Positions 9,801 to 10,323 of a stretch of 10,323 bases of DNA are shown piece by piece. The translations under genes were made by a program, and so were the position numbers. Source of the stretch: Fibrobacter sp. UBA1765 (GTDB lineage: Bacteria; Fibrobacterota; Fibrobacteria; Fibrobacterales; Fibrobacteraceae); NCBI GenBank assembly GCA_002314675.1, contig DCGZ01000154.1, positions 1 through 10,323 of the forward strand, read 5' to 3'. The notes under the pieces are model-generated. The model was not told the DNA's origin, did not search any database, and saw only the letters and a list, made by a program, of their open reading frames with translations. Positions within the stretch are counted from its first letter, which is position 1; each line of letters begins with the position of its first letter.

Positions 9801-10090
9801 GTCTTTTTGTGTGCGGCAAAACTAAAATAGCGGCAAAACTGGTAGCCCATTATGGCATCGCAAGCCAAATAAAGCGTATTCAGCCATAGATTCAGCGAAT
9901 TAGGAACTACATTAGCATTATTAATCAACAAAGCCGTAACAACGTCTAAAACGCCTGTTACAAACGTGATTATGACAAGATGCTGGAATACCCTGTTAAT
10001 TTCGGATTTGGCGCTATACTGCAGCTTAAGGTAAACAAAAAGAATTAACAAGAATACGCTTGAGGCAATTTCAAAATTCACATTATACAT
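6818..10090 (-). CDS. 7TM hybrid histidine kinase fused to REC-HD-GYP c-di-GMP phosphodiesterase
   Basis: A 1090-residue protein carrying a whole phosphorelay and its output. Seven hydrophobic helices (residues 6-213) form the input. HisKA has His251 in DFLANMSHELRTP. HATPase has an N-box (VLSNSFKFT, 366-373) and G1 (TDSGRGI), but only 14 residues separate G1 from SGLGLPL, so the ATP lid is short and lacks an F-box. REC1 (about 489-606) has Asp539 in FLDHMMP and Lys591. HPt has His684 in MHSMKTEA. REC2 (about 755-870) has Asp803 in LLDVNMPG and Lys855. A coiled-coil linker leads to HD-GYP (about 903-1080) with His922, His954-Asp955, Lys958, His983, His1007-His1008, Gly1015-Tyr1016-Pro1017 and Asp1036. 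HD-GYP domains hydrolyse c-di-GMP; the residues needed appear present. The order equals Xanthomonas RpfC plus RpfG joined in one chain, though the input helices differ and the ligand is unknown. First gene of a two-kinase operon; AGGTG lies 6 bases before the ATG. Confidence 0.92.
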   Translation of the reverse strand: MYNVNFEIASSVFLLILFVYLKLQYSAKSEINRVFQHLVIITFVTGVLDVVTALLINNANVVPNSLNLWLNTLYLACDAIMGYQFCRYFSFAAHKKTNATILAKDGWVLIVLHVALLVANAFTGFIFYFNEAHEYCRGPVYILVYTIPQLLIFSGVLVTFFNFKRFSVTQKISLVVFVFIGFSGSVLQLLILPNYTIALFTTSMAIFMLMFAMETPDYVKLMKTMEELAATTGRLEKANRAKSDFLANMSHELRTPINSILGYNELIIKESVENHVAEYALNVQAGARTLLSQVNNVFDYTDIERGKLQLYPSKYYTSSLLQDLVLYSKFNAERKSLNFKIQVDEKLPHRMVGDVARIMQVVTNVLSNSFKFTTRGFVSLKVSWIPLGTTLGKIVFLITDSGRGIKQDLQNILGTDSQISGLGLPLVVKLLSMMNSSLKIDSENGKGTRVSFEIVQEVADAEPLGVMNFESREAILGHIDEDSFTAPNAKFLVVDDNEMNIKLFCGLLKDTKISFESANNGVDALDKISRNTYDMIFLDHMMPEKDGIEVLHEMKERKLNVNVPVIVLTANCVAGAREYYLSEGFDGYLAKPVNLGEIRSCIREYLRPDLLVENLSKPHKADSSTDFTRFLPEQIDAELGISYCDGDKAFYLDILERFVEHQKVDYVDAAFRERNVEQYRLQMHSMKTEALSIGAVQLSSLAKALENAAKNVDWKFIESNHGLMLMQYQLLLNNLEKILSKKNLSKVRSVNSKPTVLIVDDDSTSLRVAEKLLSEKFDVKSAESTALMFEFLENHVPDIILLDVNMPGESGFDAFEKIQKSERTSNIPVVFLTADEDTQIEVECFNAGAMDFIKKPFVKDVVMQRISKILQLSSLQKNLQYEVEIRTHELLREQQNSEQLSGQVMTALAATIDAKDKYTNGHSTRVAKYAQMLCKALGMSEEDQKKIYSMGLLHDIGKIGVPDEIINKPSRLSDEEFSFIRRHPVIGGDILKSISSFPELGQGARYHHERFDGRGYPEGLKGSEIPELARIICVADAYDAMASTRSYRGVLPQSVIREEIEKCSGSQFDPVIAAKMLEFIDADKDYLLHE

Positions 10091-10096
10091 GGTTCA

Positions 10097-10101
10097 CACC
10101 T
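10097..10101 (-). promoter_or_regulatory. Shine-Dalgarno for the HD-GYP kinase gene
   Basis: On the minus strand AGGTG ends 6 bases before the ATG at 10090. This is the clearest ribosome binding site in the window and fixes the start of the 1090-residue kinase. The other genes have weak or no such motif. Confidence 0.65.
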
Positions 10102-10115
10102 AGTAAAAACAAACA

Positions 10116-10145
10116 TTCCTAAAGTTCCTATAAAGATAACTTTAT
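10116..10145. promoter_or_regulatory. Direct and inverted repeats in the kinase operon leader
   Basis: TTCCTAAAG (10116-10124) is followed at once by TTCCTATAAAG (10125-10135), a near-direct repeat. The second copy overlaps a perfect inverted repeat, ATAAAG-ATAA-CTTTAT (10130-10145). The cluster lies 26-55 bases upstream of the kinase start codon. Size and spacing suit an operator or a promoter-proximal element, but A/T-rich DNA produces such repeats by chance and I could not identify a convincing -35/-10 pair. Confidence 0.3.
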
Positions 10146-10165
10146 GTAAGTTTTTTAAAGGTCCT

Positions 10166-10182
10166 AAGATTACAAAAATCTT
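10166..10182. repeat. 6-bp inverted repeat AAGATT/AATCTT
   Basis: AAGATT and AATCTT are separated by 5 bases. The site lies about 75-90 bases upstream of the kinase operon start codon, inside the only stretch that can hold its promoter. It could be a regulator binding site or a weak hairpin; there is no T-tract to make it a terminator. Confidence 0.25.
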
Positions 10183-10222
10183 TCAGCACAACCCTTGTAA
10201 ACAATAAAAAACAAAATAGGTT

Positions 10223-10257
10223 GCCCCGTGTCGAGGGTCCGAGTCCTTCGACGTCAA
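10223..10257 (+). other. tRNA 3'-half-like element or stem-loop
   Basis: The order of elements matches the 3' half of a tRNA: GTGTC like a 5-base variable loop, a 5-bp T-stem (GAGGG with CCTTC, one G-U pair), the 7-base loop TCCGAGT, then GACGTCA as an acceptor strand and A as discriminator. Nothing upstream supplies the D-arm, the anticodon stem or the matching TGACGTC, and no CCA follows. T-loop position 55 is C rather than the near-invariant T. It is therefore at most a truncated tRNA, such as one end of an attachment site, or a plain hairpin: GTCGAGGG and CCTTCGAC pair over 8 bp. It is not a functional tRNA. Confidence 0.3.
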
Positions 10258-10261
10258 TCAC

Positions 10262-10300
10262 AAAAAAAGAAGCCAGCCAAAAGGCTGACTTCTTTTTTTT
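10262..10300 (-). terminator. Intrinsic terminator, probably for a minus-strand transcript from beyond the window
   Basis: A 10-bp stem, GAAGCCAGCC with GGCTGACTTC around an AAAA loop (10269-10292), is flanked by seven A on the left and eight T on the right, so it could act on both strands. In plus-strand RNA position 5 is a C/A mismatch. In minus-strand RNA the same position is a U-G wobble, so the minus-strand hairpin is fully paired. No plus-strand gene precedes it in this window. It most likely ends a leftward transcript entering from the right and isolates the kinase operon from it. Confidence 0.75.
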
Positions 10301-10323
10301 CGAGCGGGAAAAGGGATTGATTC

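Noticed and set aside
10201..10260. c-di-GMP (GEMM-type) riboswitch in the leader of the HD-GYP kinase, suggested by CACGGGGCAACC on the minus strand
   Set aside because: The tetraloop helix and the second conserved helix of the aptamer are absent; the similarity is confined to about ten bases.
10301..10323. 3' end of a minus-strand tRNA (acceptor-like GAGCGGG)
   Set aside because: In every register I tried, the T-loop does not match the TTCRANN consensus, and CCA is not encoded. The window ends too soon to decide.

Overview
The window most likely comes from a Gram-negative, Fibrobacter-like bacterium. Support for this is an outer-membrane beta-barrel protein, moderate GC with A/T-rich intergenic DNA, mostly weak or absent Shine-Dalgarno sequences, and proteins that resemble those I recall from Fibrobacterota. 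Gram-negative is safe; the genus is an inference. The window holds four large genes and almost fills with them. The only non-coding stretches are about 200 bp at the left edge and about 230 bp at the right edge.

Left half, plus strand. After a leader with heptad-period tandem repeats (62-174) comes a 1166-residue secreted protein. It joins a gluzincin-type HExxH peptidase domain, a TolB-like beta-propeller and a C-terminal outer-membrane barrel. Five bases after its stop lies a complete XerD-type tyrosine recombinase with all catalytic residues, probably co-transcribed and translationally coupled.

Right half, minus strand, convergent with xerD and only 5 bp from it. Two membrane-bound hybrid histidine kinases form a tight operon with a 9-base gap. 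The promoter-proximal gene (6818-10090) encodes 1090 residues: 7 TM helices, HisKA, HATPase, REC, HPt, a second REC and HD-GYP. This is the Xanthomonas RpfC architecture (sensor-HK-REC-HPt) joined in one chain to the RpfG architecture (REC-HD-GYP), so the His-Asp-His-Asp relay and a predicted c-di-GMP phosphodiesterase output sit in one polypeptide. Its ATP lid is shortened and lacks a recognisable F-box. The second gene (4616-6808) is an RpfC-like kinase (6 TM, HisKA, HATPase, REC, HPt) with an intact ATP site and no output domain. Together they suggest a two-kinase unit controlling c-di-GMP breakdown, in which the intact kinase could feed the terminal REC-HD-GYP of its neighbour; that cross-talk is inference.

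Right edge. Upstream of the kinase operon are A/T-rich inverted and direct repeats, a hairpin that looks like the 3' half of a tRNA, and a strong terminator whose base pairing is better on the minus strand. The terminator probably ends a transcript entering from outside the window and insulates the kinase operon from it. I found no CRISPR array, insertion sequence, complete tRNA or rRNA.
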